Origin: Pycnococcus provasolii
Lineage: Eukaryota > Chlorophyta > Pseudoscourfieldiophyceae > Pseudoscourfieldiales > Pycnococcaceae
Direction of reading: 5' to 3'
Assembly (NCBI GenBank): GCA_938743325.2
Contig: OW568882.1
Location: 372,001 to 436,000, forward strand
DNA: 64,000 nt
Shown here: piece after piece, positions 9,187-19,067 of the stretch
Layout: every line of letters starts with the position of its first letter
Position numbering within the stretch: the first letter of the stretch is position 1
The notes under the pieces: generated by a model
The model's input: the letters and a program-made list of their open reading frames with translations, nothing else
What the model was told of the DNA's origin: nothing
Database searches by the model: none
Program-made: the position numbers and the translations under genes

Positions 9187-12010
9187 CTAAGCTTTGCACT
9201 TCAACAGAATCACACTGCTTCGCGGCTTAAGTAAAACGCTCGCGTTCGCATTGTTTAGCCAGGGTGAGAGCGCACCTTGCACGGACCATGCGACAGCCTC
9301 GTCCGTGTCGCTGCACAGCGCGTCCATAGGCGCAGGCCTGCTCGTGTCAACAACGCTGATCCAGCGATGCGTGTTCGTGTCAATGTGTGGAAGATTCACC
9401 GTCACGCTCTCGTGCCCTGCATTAAATGCGACGTACATATCCGCAGGTTGAGCAATCAGTTCGCCGAACGTTTTCGGTGCAGCCACCGGTGCTGCTGCCG
9501 CCGCCGGTGCCGCCGCCGCCGCCGCAGCAGCAGCAGCAGCCGCTTCGGAAGCTGCTGCTGCCGCCGCCGCCGAAGCTCCCGCCATGGCTGTCATCGACGC
9601 CGCTGCCGCCGGAGGTTGGTCCGGCAGCCGTTTCCACTCGAAGCAAACAAGCCGATCTTCCACTCCTTCCTCCGCCCAGATGGGCTGGTTGGGCTCCGGT
9701 CCGTGCCATTGAAGCACCCTGTCGTCTGGGTAGTGCTTCAGACGAAGCGAAGGCTGGTTCGAGCGTAGCTCCGCGAGCGCTCCCACAAATTGCACGAGCG
9801 CACTGTCATCCGCCGAATCATTCTCCCGTCTTGGCAGCTCGTTCAACCCATCTTCGTCGTACTGTCCTCGCATTGCCGCATCCCAGACGAGCCAGTTGAG
9901 CTCGTTGTCGTGGCAGTACGTGTTGTTGTTTCCACCCTTCGTCATGCCAGACTCGTCTCCCATCGTTACCATCGGCGTTCCCTGCGCGACGAACAGAGCC
10001 ACGAAGAAGTTACGCATCTGCCGCGCACGGAGCACCTTCACCGGCAGCTTGAGATGTTGCGGGTCACCCTCATCACCCGGGTCGCCGCAGTTCCAGCTGA
10101 GGTTGTGCTCCTCGCCGTCGCGATTGTCCTCGCCATTTGCAATGTTCTGCTTCGAGTTGTACGACACGAGGTCGCGAAGCGTGAATCCGTCGTGGCACGT
10201 GATGAAATTCACGGATGCCCACGGCCCACGTCCCGAATCCCCGTAAAGGCTCGGGAAACCGCAGAGCGCGTCGGCGAACGCGCCCGACTGGCCGTCGGTA
10301 CCCTTGATGAAGTTGCGCACCGAGTCTCGGAACTTTCCGTTCCACTCAAGCCACCCGCCGCGCTTGCCTCCGGGGAAGTTGCCAACCTGGTACAGGCCAC
10401 CGCAGTCCCACGCCTCGGCGATCAGCTTCGCTCGCCCCCTGAGCACGGGATCCTCGTTGATGGCGTCAATCAGCGGCGGCAGTTCGAGAGGCGTGCCCAT
10501 CGGCACGTCGGGGTGTCCCGCGCCGCCCGCGGCGGCAGACGCGCTGTACCGCGGCGCTCGCGTCAGCGCCGACGCGAGATCGAAGCGGAATCCGTCAACG
10601 TGGTACTCGGTCACCCAGTGGCGCAGGCAGTCGAGGACAAACTGCCTGCACACGGGGTGGTTGGCAGCCATCGTATTTCCGCACCCGCTGTAGTTGTAGT
10701 AGTGACCACCCTTTCCGTCGTCCGCAACCTCGTCGTCGCCAACCATGTAGTACGCCTCGTCGTCGAGGCCGCGGAAGCTCAGGACAGGCCCGTACTCGTT
10801 ACCCTCCGCGGTGTGGTTGAACACGACGTCCAGAATCACCTCGATGCCCTCGGCGTGCAGCGCCTTGACCATGTTCTTGAACTCGTTGCGCACGTTCGCG
10901 GCGTCGCTCGCGTAGCGCGACATGGGTGCGAAGAAGCCGACGGTGGAGTATCCCCAGAAGTTGCGTCGAACGATCGGCGACTCGTCGCTGTGGTACTCGA
11001 GCTCGTTAAACTCGTTCACCGGCAGCAGCTCGACGGCGTTGATGCCAAGCCTCTTAAAGTACGACGCGCGTTCCGCGAGTGCCGCGTACGTGCCTCGCTG
11101 GGAAGCCACGCCGCTCGAGGGATGGCGCGTGAACCCGCGCACGTGGCACTCGTACACGACGAGGTCGCTGATGTCGATGCCCGGCGGCGTGTCACCTTCC
11201 CAGTCGAACGGCATTTCGTTGACGTTGGGAACGGGCGACGCGCGAGCGGGCCAGCAGTTCCCGTCTGCGGGAACGACGCCGTACTCGTCCGCATTCGTTC
11301 CGAGATTTCCCCACACAATCTGCGTCGCTCTGGGGTCCATCACGACGCGCTTGGGATCGCATCGTGCACCACGCGAGTTCAGGAGATTAGCGGTGGGCAC
11401 GGGTGCTCCGGTGGCAGGGTCGGTGGTCGTCTGCGGCGTGGATGGTGCCGCCGCGGCTGCGACCGCATCCGAAACGGGCAGGTTCGGCGATGCTGCGGTG
11501 GTGGGAAAGATATCCTCCTTCGTGGGCCCGACGATACGCCACGCGTACAGCAGCCCCGGCGCGAGATTGTCGAGTCGCACGTGCCACACGGATCCTGTGC
11601 GGTGCGACGCGGCATCGAGTTCTAACTCAGCGACGGGCAGACCTCCGTTGATGCTGTTTTGCTTGAGCGTGTCTCTCGTGAAGAGAAGGAGCGAGACGCT
11701 TCTGACTTGGCTGTGTGCGTGCACGGCAAAGTTGACGGCGTTGGCGTCGACGTGCGCGCCTAACGGCGTTGACGTTCCCGGCGTTGGCGTTCCACACACG
11801 CCTTCGACGGCAGATAGGGTGGACGTTTTCGGCGTTGGCGAGCGCGCGTATATGAGTTTTTCCTTGGTGGATGCGCCGGTCACGACGGTGGATGGGTCGG
11901 CGGGAGACGTCGTTTGTGTGTACCCTGCTCCTGCTCCTGCTCCTGCAGCCTCACCCGCGGGTCCGACGCACAACACGTACTGCGTCCTGCTCTTGCTCTG
12001 AACCCTGGTT

Positions 12011-12042
<32 letters not shown>

Positions 12043-12144
12043 CCGCCTGTGATGGTGAGCGGCACTATAAGCGGCGTGATTACTGTTATTATTATTGTTG
12101 TTGCTGGAGACCACACGGTGGCTAACGCTTGATGACGACGACAT
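9187..12144 (-). CDS. ISA: Isoamylase-type starch debranching enzyme
   Basis: A GH13 enzyme that cleaves alpha-1,6 branches of (phyto)glycogen or starch. Conserved regions are intact: DVVFNHTAEGNEYG, GFRFDLAS near residue 520 (catalytic Asp), AEAWDCGG near 577 (Glu) and FITCHDGFTLRDLVSYN near 650 (Asp). A CBM48-like segment lies at ~110-230, and GNNNTYCHDNELNW is typical of plant isoamylases, closest in form to ISA1. The open frame extends to 12873 but only through G/C-rich simple repeats, so I chose the ATG at 12144, which gives 985 residues with a Ser-rich, transit-peptide-like N-terminus (MSSSSSVSHRVVSS). An Ala-rich run (~840-880, GCN repeats) lies near the C-terminus before the final beta-sandwich. 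Expected in the plastid or wherever starch is made; works in glucan trimming with the PTST-like protein at 32.3 kb. Confidence 0.9.
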
Positions 12145-12524
12145 GGATGCTCTTGATGCCGCCAATGCGCTGATGCGCGAGTTTTCTTGAATTCGCGAAA
12201 AACCCCGCGAGCATGTGCTGGAAGAAGAAGCAGAGAAGGAACCATGTTGAGTGATACGCAGAGAAGGAACCATGTTGAGTGCACAGTGCGTGAATGAGTG
12301 AATGAATGAATGAACCAAAAAACAAACGGGTGACTGCGCTTTAAGCCTAGACTCAAGCTTTAAGCCGTAAACAAAGTGCGAGCCGAGTAAGTTAGACGAC
12401 ACACCTGTACCGTCAAATGTGTCACTATGCCGAGGTGATTCCACCAAAGGGCGAGCGATTCCGACGGAGGGGGAGGGGGACGGGCCCGTTGAAAAGGTAG
12501 GGTCGGTCTTATCTTTTTTCCCCA

Positions 12525-12715
12525 AGCCCTCCCTCCCCTCCCCTCCCCTCCCCTCCCTCAGGACACCCTCGCAGTCCGTTCTTGACACTTGACACGTCTT
12601 CGTCCCTACAGTCGGACAGTCGGAGGTCCGGGTCGGAGAGGGACCCTCCCCCTTCCCCTTCCCCTCCCCCTCCCCTTCCCCTTCCCCTTCCCCTTCCCCT
12701 CCCTCTCCCTCTCGC
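12525..12715. repeat. Polypyrimidine/polypurine simple repeats
   Basis: Two tracts of CCCTCC-type and CCCCTTCC-type units, pyrimidine-rich on the plus strand, 380-570 bp upstream of the chosen isoamylase start. Confidence 0.7.
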
Positions 12716-12844
12716 TCTCGTGCCCAGAACCCAACTAATGCGGCGTTTTCAGCCTCGAGTCCAAGGGAAGGAATATCTTTTTCTGCAGGGCTGATGGGGG
12801 GGGGGGGGGAGGGGACTTTCTGCACCGCTTTTCTGGATAAGTTA

Positions 12845-12992
12845 CCCGGGTAGGTAGAACTGCATTCCGTCATTCCGACTCGCCACTCGGCCGATAATTA
12901 TGTAGAGGTATGTGCGAGAGTTGAGAATTCCTGTATTCATAATTAACAATTTTTAACATCGAACTTGCATCGAATTAGCAACGTTTCCCAAC
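12845..12992 (-). repeat. Dispersed repeat, copy A
   Basis: The reverse complement of this stretch matches 62578-62698 through most of its length, including the block GAATACAGGAATTCTCAACT and the block CGAGTCGGAATG. Copy A has a short extra ~11-bp piece near one end. Size and lack of coding suggest a MITE or SINE-like element, class unknown. Confidence 0.65.
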
Positions 12993-13170
12993 TTACATGG
13001 GACCGCACATCCCAGAAAGGTGTTGTTCATGTGCAATGGTGGAACATGAGTCATGTGCACAACGACTACAACGACGACGACGACGACACACCACCAATTC
13101 TTCCACCACCACCACCACCACGACGCCCGCCACCACTGCCACCGAAAGCACAAGAAGAACATCTTACCTT

Positions 13171-13661
13171 TCAAAGCATATCTGCTATCATCGAGAACGC
13201 GCTTGCACCGACGATGTTGGAGGTTGTGTTGGAGCTCTTTGACGAAGCTTGGTATGGCATACCGAGCTCGTTAGCCTTGATTGGGAATCTCGCCGATCCT
13301 GCTGACGATGTCATCCCAGCATTATCGCCGAGAATGTCTGAGCCGATACCAACGACGGTTCGTTCCGCACTTCCTCTTCGAGCTGCGGCGTTGGAGTCTC
13401 GCACTACCCTGCGTCGCACAAAAACGGCATTCACGACATCATGCAATAGCAGATCAGGAGCATTTCTCTCACCACGTCGATCAAACCCCATTGAAGTTGA
13501 GGCCATGTTTGCTTTCACGTCTGGACTCGCTGCTGGCACTCCTCCTTCTACTCCTTCTTCTTCTGACATTGCTAGTACTACATCATGAGTCTCTGTTTCT
13601 CTTTTTTTGTTTCTTGTGTGTTACCAGATAAAAAAACATTGTCACCAACCTCATATTTCAT
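13171..13661 (-). CDS. Hypothetical protein, possibly with one 47-nt intron
   Basis: An open frame of 133 residues (13569-13171, starting MSEEEG) has ordinary codon use for this genome. Reading upstream, an ATG at 13661 begins a short exon (MKYEVGDNVFLS) that joins it in frame if the GT-AG interval 13624-13578 (47 nt) is removed. I see no known domain; the C-terminal half is Ser/Ala-rich. A longer plus-strand frame covers the same bases but starts inside the dispersed repeat, so the minus strand is preferred. Both existence and exon structure are tentative. Confidence 0.3.
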
Positions 13662-13891
13662 GTTTGTTGTTGTTGCTGCAATGCTGCGTTGTGCCGGTAG
13701 ATAAGCAAAGTGTCTACTGGGTTCTCTGTGGTTGTCACACGGTGCTCTCGCTCGAGCGTACCTCTATCAGCAGACTTTAATCGCATCAGAGCTCGCTCAC
13801 GCTCGCGTGCCGCTGCAGCCGCATCGCTCGAAATCGATGCAATTTGCCTGAGCCTCTCTTCCGTGGATGACACGACGGAAGAACCTTCCAT
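13658..13891 (-). CDS. Small hypothetical protein
   Basis: 77 residues from an ATG; charged and helical (EERLRQIASISSDAAAAARE) with a Gln-run tail. It could be a 5' exon or upstream frame of the adjacent minus-strand hypothetical gene, but I found no GT-AG join that keeps frame. No family recognised. Confidence 0.25.
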   Translation of the reverse strand: MEGSSVVSSTEERLRQIASISSDAAAAARERERALMRLKSADRGTLEREHRVTTTENPVDTLLIYRHNAALQQQQQT

Positions 13892-14021
13892 GGAATACTG
13901 TTGATGTGTTAGTATCTTTTTTTTAGAAAAGTTTTTTACTCCACCTCACGCCTCCAATTCTAATCGGAAGAAGTTCTGGTCAGCTCCGTACAGCCGGGTG
14001 TGTTCTTCCTCGCGAGTATCT

Positions 14022-14135
14022 CTTGCTCTCCGCACTGCGACACCCGAACATCGTTCGAAGCTAGCAGCAGAAGAAGGAGCAGCAACAACAGCAGCAGAAA
14101 AGAACAAAAGAAGAAAGGTTTGTAACAAAAAAAAA
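14022..14135 (+). repeat. 114-bp duplicated sequence, copy 1
   Basis: Appears identical to 17727-17840, from a CTTGCTCTCCGCACTGCGAC start to an A-run end. Contains AGC/AAC-rich sequence and ends in a run of A residues, which recalls a short retroposed sequence. The sequences outside the repeat differ. Confidence 0.75.
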
Positions 14136-14142
14136 TGACCAC

Positions 14143-14589
14143 ATGAAAGGCAAGTACAAGCAGCGCATAGGGTACGCGCAGAGCATGGGGTACGCGCAGA
14201 GCATGGGGCATGCGCAGATGGCGGCGGATGTGTCATACACGGCGCGACTCCTCACTGGCCCCGACTTACATGTTGACAGCTCATTCTTCCTGACTAATCG
14301 CCTGCCAAGAAAGGAAAGCCCCTTCAAAAGCCACACGCGCATGGCACACGCCACCCTCTACAAAGAGCAAGATCGGCTCATGAAGCAGCGAGAGGCGCAG
14401 CGAGAGAAGCTCAACGAAGAGATGCCGGTGGTGCAGCCGCCGCCGCCTCCGCCGATTCAGCCGCCGCCTGCTGTGGGCGCTGCTGTGCAACCTGCTTCTC
14501 CGGTGCCTGCTAACGTCGAGAACGAAGGAGCTGTGGCGAAGCGCGGTAGCTCGTCGAAGACGCCGCTCGCCGACGCCAAGGCGAACTAA
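14143..14589 (+). CDS. Small Pro-rich hypothetical protein
   Basis: 148 residues from an ATG just after the 114-bp repeat. The first 25 residues come from a tandem DNA repeat giving GYAQSMGYAQSMGHAQ; the ATG at the following MAADVSYT may be the true start. A charged helical centre (LYKEQDRLMKQREAQREK) is followed by a poly-Pro stretch and an Ala/Pro-rich tail. No domain recognised and no known partner. Codon use is like neighbouring genes. Moderate confidence that it is coding. Confidence 0.4.
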   Translation: MKGKYKQRIGYAQSMGYAQSMGHAQMAADVSYTARLLTGPDLHVDSSFFLTNRLPRKESPFKSHTRMAHATLYKEQDRLMKQREAQREKLNEEMPVVQPPPPPPIQPPPAVGAAVQPASPVPANVENEGAVAKRGSSSKTPLADAKAN

Positions 14590-14780
14590 ATTTCAGCCAG
14601 TGAGGGATGTGATGGGATTTTTCATGGAGACGATTGGACGGGGAACTCAAGTTGAAATTTTGAAGGGAACTGAAATGTGTAACGCTATTCGTTACAGAAC
14701 TGACCGCTTTACTACCCGCGTTTCCCTCACACCGCATACCGCCACCCACATCCCACGTGTCCCATGTTAACAAAATGCCC

Positions 14781-16190
14781 TCACAGATGCGTACGCGCGT
14801 GGCCGTGGCGAGAGGGCGCAGTGTTGTCATAGCGCTGCTTCGCAGCGCCAGACAGTGCTATGAACGAGCACAATGCAGCGCGGATGGAAGCAGCAGACGC
14901 GACGTCCTCACTGCTCTCCTCAACATCTCCTGGTACATGTTCGTCGTCCCTGTCTTGCATGAGCAGCTCCAGCTCTTCGTCCGTCAGTTCGTAGTCTCGG
15001 CACCCACCAGCCCGCGCCAGGTTGTGAACAATTAAACAAGCGTTTATCTCGAGGAATCTTGGGTTATCCTCCCACCATTCAGCAGGCTTGTTCAGCGTCC
15101 CGAAACGCCTCTTGAGCACGCCGTTAAGGCGCTCAATTAACATTCTCAGCGAACTGTGCAAGAAATTATACTCTTGCTTGGCGGCGTCGGCGTCCAGCTC
15201 CGCACCTTCGAAGGGGCGAAGGGTGTTCTTGGACGCAGCGAACGCAGCGTCCACGAGGATCTGCGGTGGAACTGCAACTCCCAGAACGTCTTTCGAGACA
15301 TCGGCACCCGTTCCCGGCCACGTGCCCGAGCGGATCACGGTCTCCAAGCTGCTGAGGGCAAACGCGCGCCCATCTGCAGCGCTTCCCGGCATACCAATCT
15401 GCGCCCACCTGATTATCAAGTCGTCGTTGGCGAGGAGGAGAACCCTGTCACTCACAACACCCTTCCTGTTCCTCTTGGCAACGACGTCGACGGACCGCGC
15501 GCGCACCGGGATATCGGTACCGTCGAGCGCCCAGCCAATGCCCACGACACTGCCCTTTGCCTCGATGAGTTGCATGTCCGCCTTCATCTCGTCTCCCTTC
15601 GGCAGGTATATGACGCGTCCCTCATACACCTTTGCGATTGCGGTAAGCGTCAGCAAGATGTACTTGTGCGCTGTGCTGGCTCCAACTCCAAAGTACGTGG
15701 CGATGGAGCTGCACGCCGTTCCCAGGCGCAAGCGCATGAGCGTCATGCTCACGGCCATTGCCACGGGCACTGGTGCGCGCAGGGAACGGGTACACGGCGC
15801 GAGCTCGTCTTGCAAGTCAGCAACCAACTTCCGAAAGAGCTGTTTGCTCACGCCGTGCTGCGAGCGCCAAGCAGTGTCCGTCATCCGTGCCAACGCCATC
15901 TCGACGTTCATCCACTCATTGAGCCACTTTTGAGTCGACCAGATTCGGCCAGGTTGCGAGCCACCCCACGAGCGCATGACGTCGTACACCTTTCCGCGCA
16001 TGAACTCGTCGTCGTCGTACAGAGTCAGGAGGAACGTGATGAAGATGAGCAAGTCGTTGTCATAGAGCCTCGTATCGGCGCGCGCCTTAACCGCCAGCAG
16101 TTCCGCGAAGTACTTGACACGGCTGACGTCGTCCGAATGCCACTGCGACTCCCACTGTGCGGAGGAACTCCCCGGCTGCCACGGCTCCAT
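14781..16190 (-). mobile_element. PIF/Harbinger-type DDE transposase (HARBI1-like)
   Basis: A 469-residue frame from an ATG with the DDE_Tnp_4 nuclease layout: WALDGTDIPV (first Asp), GMPGSAADGRAF (second Asp) and MLIERLNGVLKRRFGTL (Glu), preceded by a helix-turn-helix-like part (LRLGTACSSIATYFGVGAST). All three acidic residues are present and the frame is uninterrupted, so the gene looks whole. Harbinger elements usually carry a second Myb-like gene and short terminal inverted repeats with a 3-bp TWA target duplication; I could find neither by eye. It could therefore be a domesticated host gene or an element with diverged ends. Sits in the mosaic region between the two 114-bp repeats. Confidence 0.8.
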
Positions 16191-16659
16191 GGCAACACCT
16201 CAAGGAGACGGACACCAACGGAAGATTCAAAAATGGGCGCGGGGGAACTGGGATACCGCGGCCGGATAAGTACCAGTAGGGTAGGTAGGGGATTCGTACC
16301 ACAGGGGAAGTGGCGGATCTCTTCCTCGTTGGACCTGACATTTTCGTCCATGAGGGAAGCCATAGTGGAAATTAAAAAAAACCTTGGCCTTGGCAACGTG
16401 TTGGGGGTTGATCCGACAAGTCCCAATGGACGTCTGAACCCCGATCACGGATCAACGGTCAGAACCAAGCTTTTCGGTCGATACAGTGCAAAAATACCCC
16501 CAAACGTCACCGGAGATCTGAAGTTGGCCTCAAGAGGCTAGGGAAAGCTCCAAACCATTTGGCGCTTAACAACCCCTAAAATGTGCACCCCTTCCCAAAA
16601 AAGATGCAGGTCAGCCCCTTCCGGCCACCTTTAGGTAGGCCCTGATTCAGGCGAAAAAC

Positions 16660-16693
16660 GTCTTTAGGTAGGCCCTAGGGCCTACCTAAAGAC
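16660..16693. repeat. Perfect 34-bp palindrome
   Basis: Two 17-bp arms meet without a spacer; each arm contains CTTTAGGTAGGCCCT. A third, direct copy of this unit lies at about 16629-16643. Could be fused ends of an inverted-repeat transposon or a protein-binding dyad. Confidence 0.8.
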
Positions 16694-16907
16694 TTTAGTT
16701 ATGGGGTCAGTTTGGTCGCAGATTTTGCGAAGGACGCGAGTTTGGGGGTTTGCCGGGGTGCGCCAGGCGCTCAGTGCTGACAACACCACCACCACTGCCA
16801 CTGGCGCTTTACATTCAGCGGAACGCCTGGCGGCGCGCACAGCCAGGACGCAGTACGACAGGACCGAGGTGTGCGGGCAGTGCCCTGCCGACGCAGCGTG
16901 ATGGTCA

Positions 16908-16955
16908 ACGTCGACGACGACACGGACAACTCCGTGGTCGTCACCACCTCGACCT
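16908..16955 (+). repeat. 48-bp direct repeat, first copy (second at 17153-17200)
   Basis: Matches 17153-17200 with a single difference; both copies encode VDDDTDNSVVV in their own frames. Separated by about 245 bp, suggesting a local duplication. Confidence 0.7.
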
Positions 16956-17145
16956 TGCGCGGAGGCTTGGAAGGACATCTGCAGTGCCATGTGCAGTGCC
17001 AAGGGGCGAACAAGCAGGGCTTCACCCACGCGTTCGTACCGACGAATCCGAACGCCACAGGCAAGCGGTTCACGGCAACGACACGGCCATGTGTCGTCAT
17101 CACCGAGGAGTTCGAGAAGGCCTGCAAGCGTCGGCATGGACACTG

Positions 17146-17769
17146 ATGCGCGACGTCGACGACGACACGGACAACTCCGTGGTCGTCCCCACCTCGACCT
17201 CAATGATCGACATGGCCGTCGCGCACGCACACGCACACCAGCTCAACCGCCAAAAGCAAGCAGCTGACGACGTCGACTTTGGAACGATGACCATCGTCGT
17301 GCTCGCCATGGCGCTCTTCGCGGGTCTAGGCGTTCTGCCGCTGTACGTCGCAAAGGTGGACGCCACGTGGGAAGGACCAGGACTCGCCGTGGCGTGCGGC
17401 ATGATGCTTGCCGCCTCGTTCGACCTGCTCGAGGATGGGTCGAACGGAAACGCGCTTGGGACGACTCTGCCATATCTCGGAAACGCGGGAAGTCACAAGG
17501 TGGCATTGCTCGTAGGTGCGCTCTTGGGAATCGCCACCATGGGTTCCGTGAAGCGTTTCTACTCGGGCAACGGCGACGACGGCGACGGCGACGGCGACGA
17601 CGCAGCCAGGCAGATCGTCAAGGCGCTCAACGCTGCGGGCATGGGAAACACAAAGGACGATCTTTGCCAAGGACCAGGGCAGAGAGAGGAGCTGAGTAAA
17701 GCCAAGCAGGTGCAGTGCTTGCTGTACTTGCTCTCCGCACTGCGACACCCGAACATCGTTCGAAGCTAG
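17146..17769 (+). pseudogene. N-terminal fragment of a plant-type ZIP metal transporter
   Basis: From ATG 17146 (or 17203) the frame runs 207 codons. Residues ~45-105 read TIVVLAMALFAGLGVLPLYV, then a short loop and GPGLAVACGMMLAASFDLLE, the first two membrane helices of ZIP proteins of the Arabidopsis At3g08650 kind (G.GVLP and G.MLAASFDL). A third hydrophobic segment (VALLVGALLGIATMG) follows, then an Asp/Gly-rich loop. The remaining ZIP helices, with the HNIPEG metal-binding signature, are absent. The frame enters the 114-bp repeat at 17727 and stops. Either this is a first exon whose partner exons were lost, or the gene was cut by rearrangement; a GTGCAG donor-like site near 17709 allows the exon reading. 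Confidence 0.55.
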
Positions 17770-17840
17770 CAGCAGAAGAAGGAGCAGCAACAACAGCAGC
17801 AGAAAAGAACAAAAGAAGAAAGGTTTGTAACAAAAAAAAA
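17727..17840 (+). repeat. 114-bp duplicated sequence, copy 2
   Basis: Same orientation as 14022-14135 and apparently identical. It supplies the C-terminal residues of the truncated ZIP frame and ends in a run of A residues. Confidence 0.75.
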
Positions 17841-17908
17841 AGCAACAAAACTCTAGTAACACAAAAAAAAATCTCTTCTCTTTTCTTTTTCCTCTTCCAC
17901 TTCTTCTT

Positions 17909-18151
17909 TCACAACAGCACGTACAAGGTACTTTCGTTTCCGTGCTGGCCGCACGGCCCGTCCATGGTAAAGAGTTCGTCGTCGTCGTCGAGCACACCCC
18001 CCGCAGCCACTACGCTCAACACCGTAACCCCTTTCATGCTCTCGTACGCTCTCGCAGCGTCGCGCACCTTTGCCCCATAAGGCAACCAAACTTGAGCCGA
18101 CGACTCTGCGCGCAGCAGACTCCTGAGATGAACGCCGAAGTGCATGTTCAT
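17909..18151 (-). pseudogene. Possible PB1/PAR3-N-like fragment
   Basis: 80 residues from an ATG at 18151. The spacing of AQVWLPYGAKVRDAARAYES and GGVLDDDDELFTMDG resembles the ubiquitin-like PB1/PAR3 N-terminal fold (human PAR3 has a GGILDLDD turn). The frame ends close to a GTACGT donor-like sequence (about 17920), as if only a first exon were present. No continuation is recognisable before the 114-bp repeat. Family assignment is a guess from a short pattern; it may also be an unrelated small protein. Confidence 0.3.
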
Positions 18152-18634
18152 TCTTGAATGACGACGAGAAGATTTGAATGGAGGGGGAAAAAAGGGGAGA
18201 GCGGGAAGGGAGAGCGTCTTCCCCCAGACCAGATGCCCTTGACCAGACCCAGATTGGGGGTTAGTTAATATAGCCGTTCGTTGTTAATTTCTATATATAC
18301 TACCAAGGGGTTATGTATTTCAAACTGGAAACTAGAGTCTAGTAAGCCCGGGCCTCCCGCCCCCCCGTGTTGCGTTCCACCCTTCCCACGTCCTCCGCCA
18401 TTCTCCAAGTTGCCTCGTCTACCTGGCGGTGGATCATAAGTCGTAAGCGACTAGGTCCATTGCTGGCGCAGTGTCATAAGTCGTAACCGACTCGACACGT
18501 CGCAAGGTACGACACCGCGCTCACCGTTAGAGCAAGGCACCGAACACAGGAGAACCTCTGCTCTCTCTGCTGCTGCTCTCTGCTGCTCTGCTGTGTGCTC
18601 TCCTGCTGATGTGTTGGTGAGAAAACACGCCGCG
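18152..18634. other. Intergenic stretch with two short hairpins
   Basis: Contains an AGTCGTAAGCGACT dyad (18439-18452) and a near copy AGTCGTAACCGACT (18478-18491) in a repeated CATAAGTCGTAA context, plus a GCTCTCTGCT repeat just before the EXO1-like start. No gene seen. Confidence 0.4.
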
Positions 18635-19009
18635 ATGGGAATAGCGGGTCTGCACACGGCAATCTCGCCGCACGTCAAAGTCACGCACGTACGCGAGCTT
18701 GCAGGACAGCGCGTCGCCGTAGACACATCCGCGTGGCTGCACAAATCTGTCTTCACGTGCGCACTCGACCTGGGGCTCGGACGCACGCCTTGGACTGATA
18801 GAGGAGAGTTGCCGCCTTACGTCGAGTACTGCCTCAATCTCGCGAAGATGCTGCAGAGCCACGGCGTCAAGCCGCTTCTCGTGTTTGACGGTGGGCAGAT
18901 GCCGCTGAAGATTGAGGAGAACGCCATGGACGATCACGATCCAAGAACAGGACATAAGGACCGTCGCGTCAATCCCCAGGCCGTGTACGCGACACAAGGA
19001 CGACGCTAA
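18635..19009 (+). pseudogene. EXO1: EXO1 (5'-3' exonuclease) N-terminal fragment
   Basis: From the ATG at 18635 the protein starts MGIAGLHTAISPHVKVTHVR, then AVDTSAWLHKS (first catalytic Asp) and GVKPLLVFDGGQMPLK (second catalytic Asp), matching the XPG_N domain of exonuclease 1 (human MGIQGLLQFI, VAVDTYCWLHK, GIKPILVFDG). Similarity stops after about 97 residues; 27 unrelated residues follow and the frame ends at 19009. The XPG_I domain and the rest of this normally >700-residue DNA repair and recombination nuclease are absent. The break coincides with the start of the Fanzor/TnpB-like frame. It may be a cut gene, a captured 5' exon, or exon 1 of a gene whose intron holds the insertion. Confidence 0.7.
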
Positions 19010-19067
19010 GAACGACCACGTGGGTCGTCGACGCACGTGGACCTCCGTGACCGTCTTTCCGCGTGCA

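Larger units (their letters stand above)
12145..13170. other. Simple-repeat-rich upstream region
   Basis: Contains a duplicated ~20-bp GAGAAGGAACCATGTTGAGTG-like unit (12232-12281), a GAAT tetranucleotide run (about 12290-12312), CCCTCC/CCCCTTCC tracts (12525-12560 and 12645-12715), a G run near 12795, a ~150-bp dispersed repeat (12845-12992) and a CGA/CCA-rich stretch (13060-13140). No supportable gene; the open frame crossing it is a product of repeat composition. Confidence 0.5.
16191..17145. other. Region upstream of ZIP fragment, no clear gene
   Basis: Holds the flank of the transposase, the 34-bp palindrome (16660-16693) and the first copy of a 48-bp direct repeat (16908-16955). Two weak plus-strand frames (16701-16901 and 16871-17146) show some protein-like composition, including VDDDTDNSVVV, repeated in the ZIP frame, but match nothing I know. 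Confidence 0.4.

Noticed and set aside
9790-11625. 611-residue plus-strand frame opposite the isoamylase
   Set aside because: Antisense shadow created by G+C-rich third positions; the minus strand has all GH13 motifs.
12145-12873. N-terminal extension of the isoamylase frame to 12873
   Set aside because: The added residues come from GGAGGG-type simple repeats and a GTG/TTG-type opening; the ATG at 12144 with a Ser-rich leader is more plausible.
12965-13588. 207-residue plus-strand frame
   Set aside because: It lacks an ATG at its opening, begins inside the dispersed repeat and runs through a CCA simple repeat; the minus strand looks better.
15156-16541. Long plus-strand frame opposite the Harbinger transposase
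   Set aside because: A shadow of the real minus-strand gene; no domain in its translation.
17721-17769. Peptide LLSALRHPNIVR resembling a protein kinase core
   Set aside because: It lies inside the 114-bp repeat, is followed at once by a stop and has no other kinase motifs; read as chance.
18435-18491. AAGTCGTAAC-type motif recalling the 3' end of small-subunit rRNA
   Set aside because: Only about 10 bases match, no rRNA context; reported simply as short dyads.
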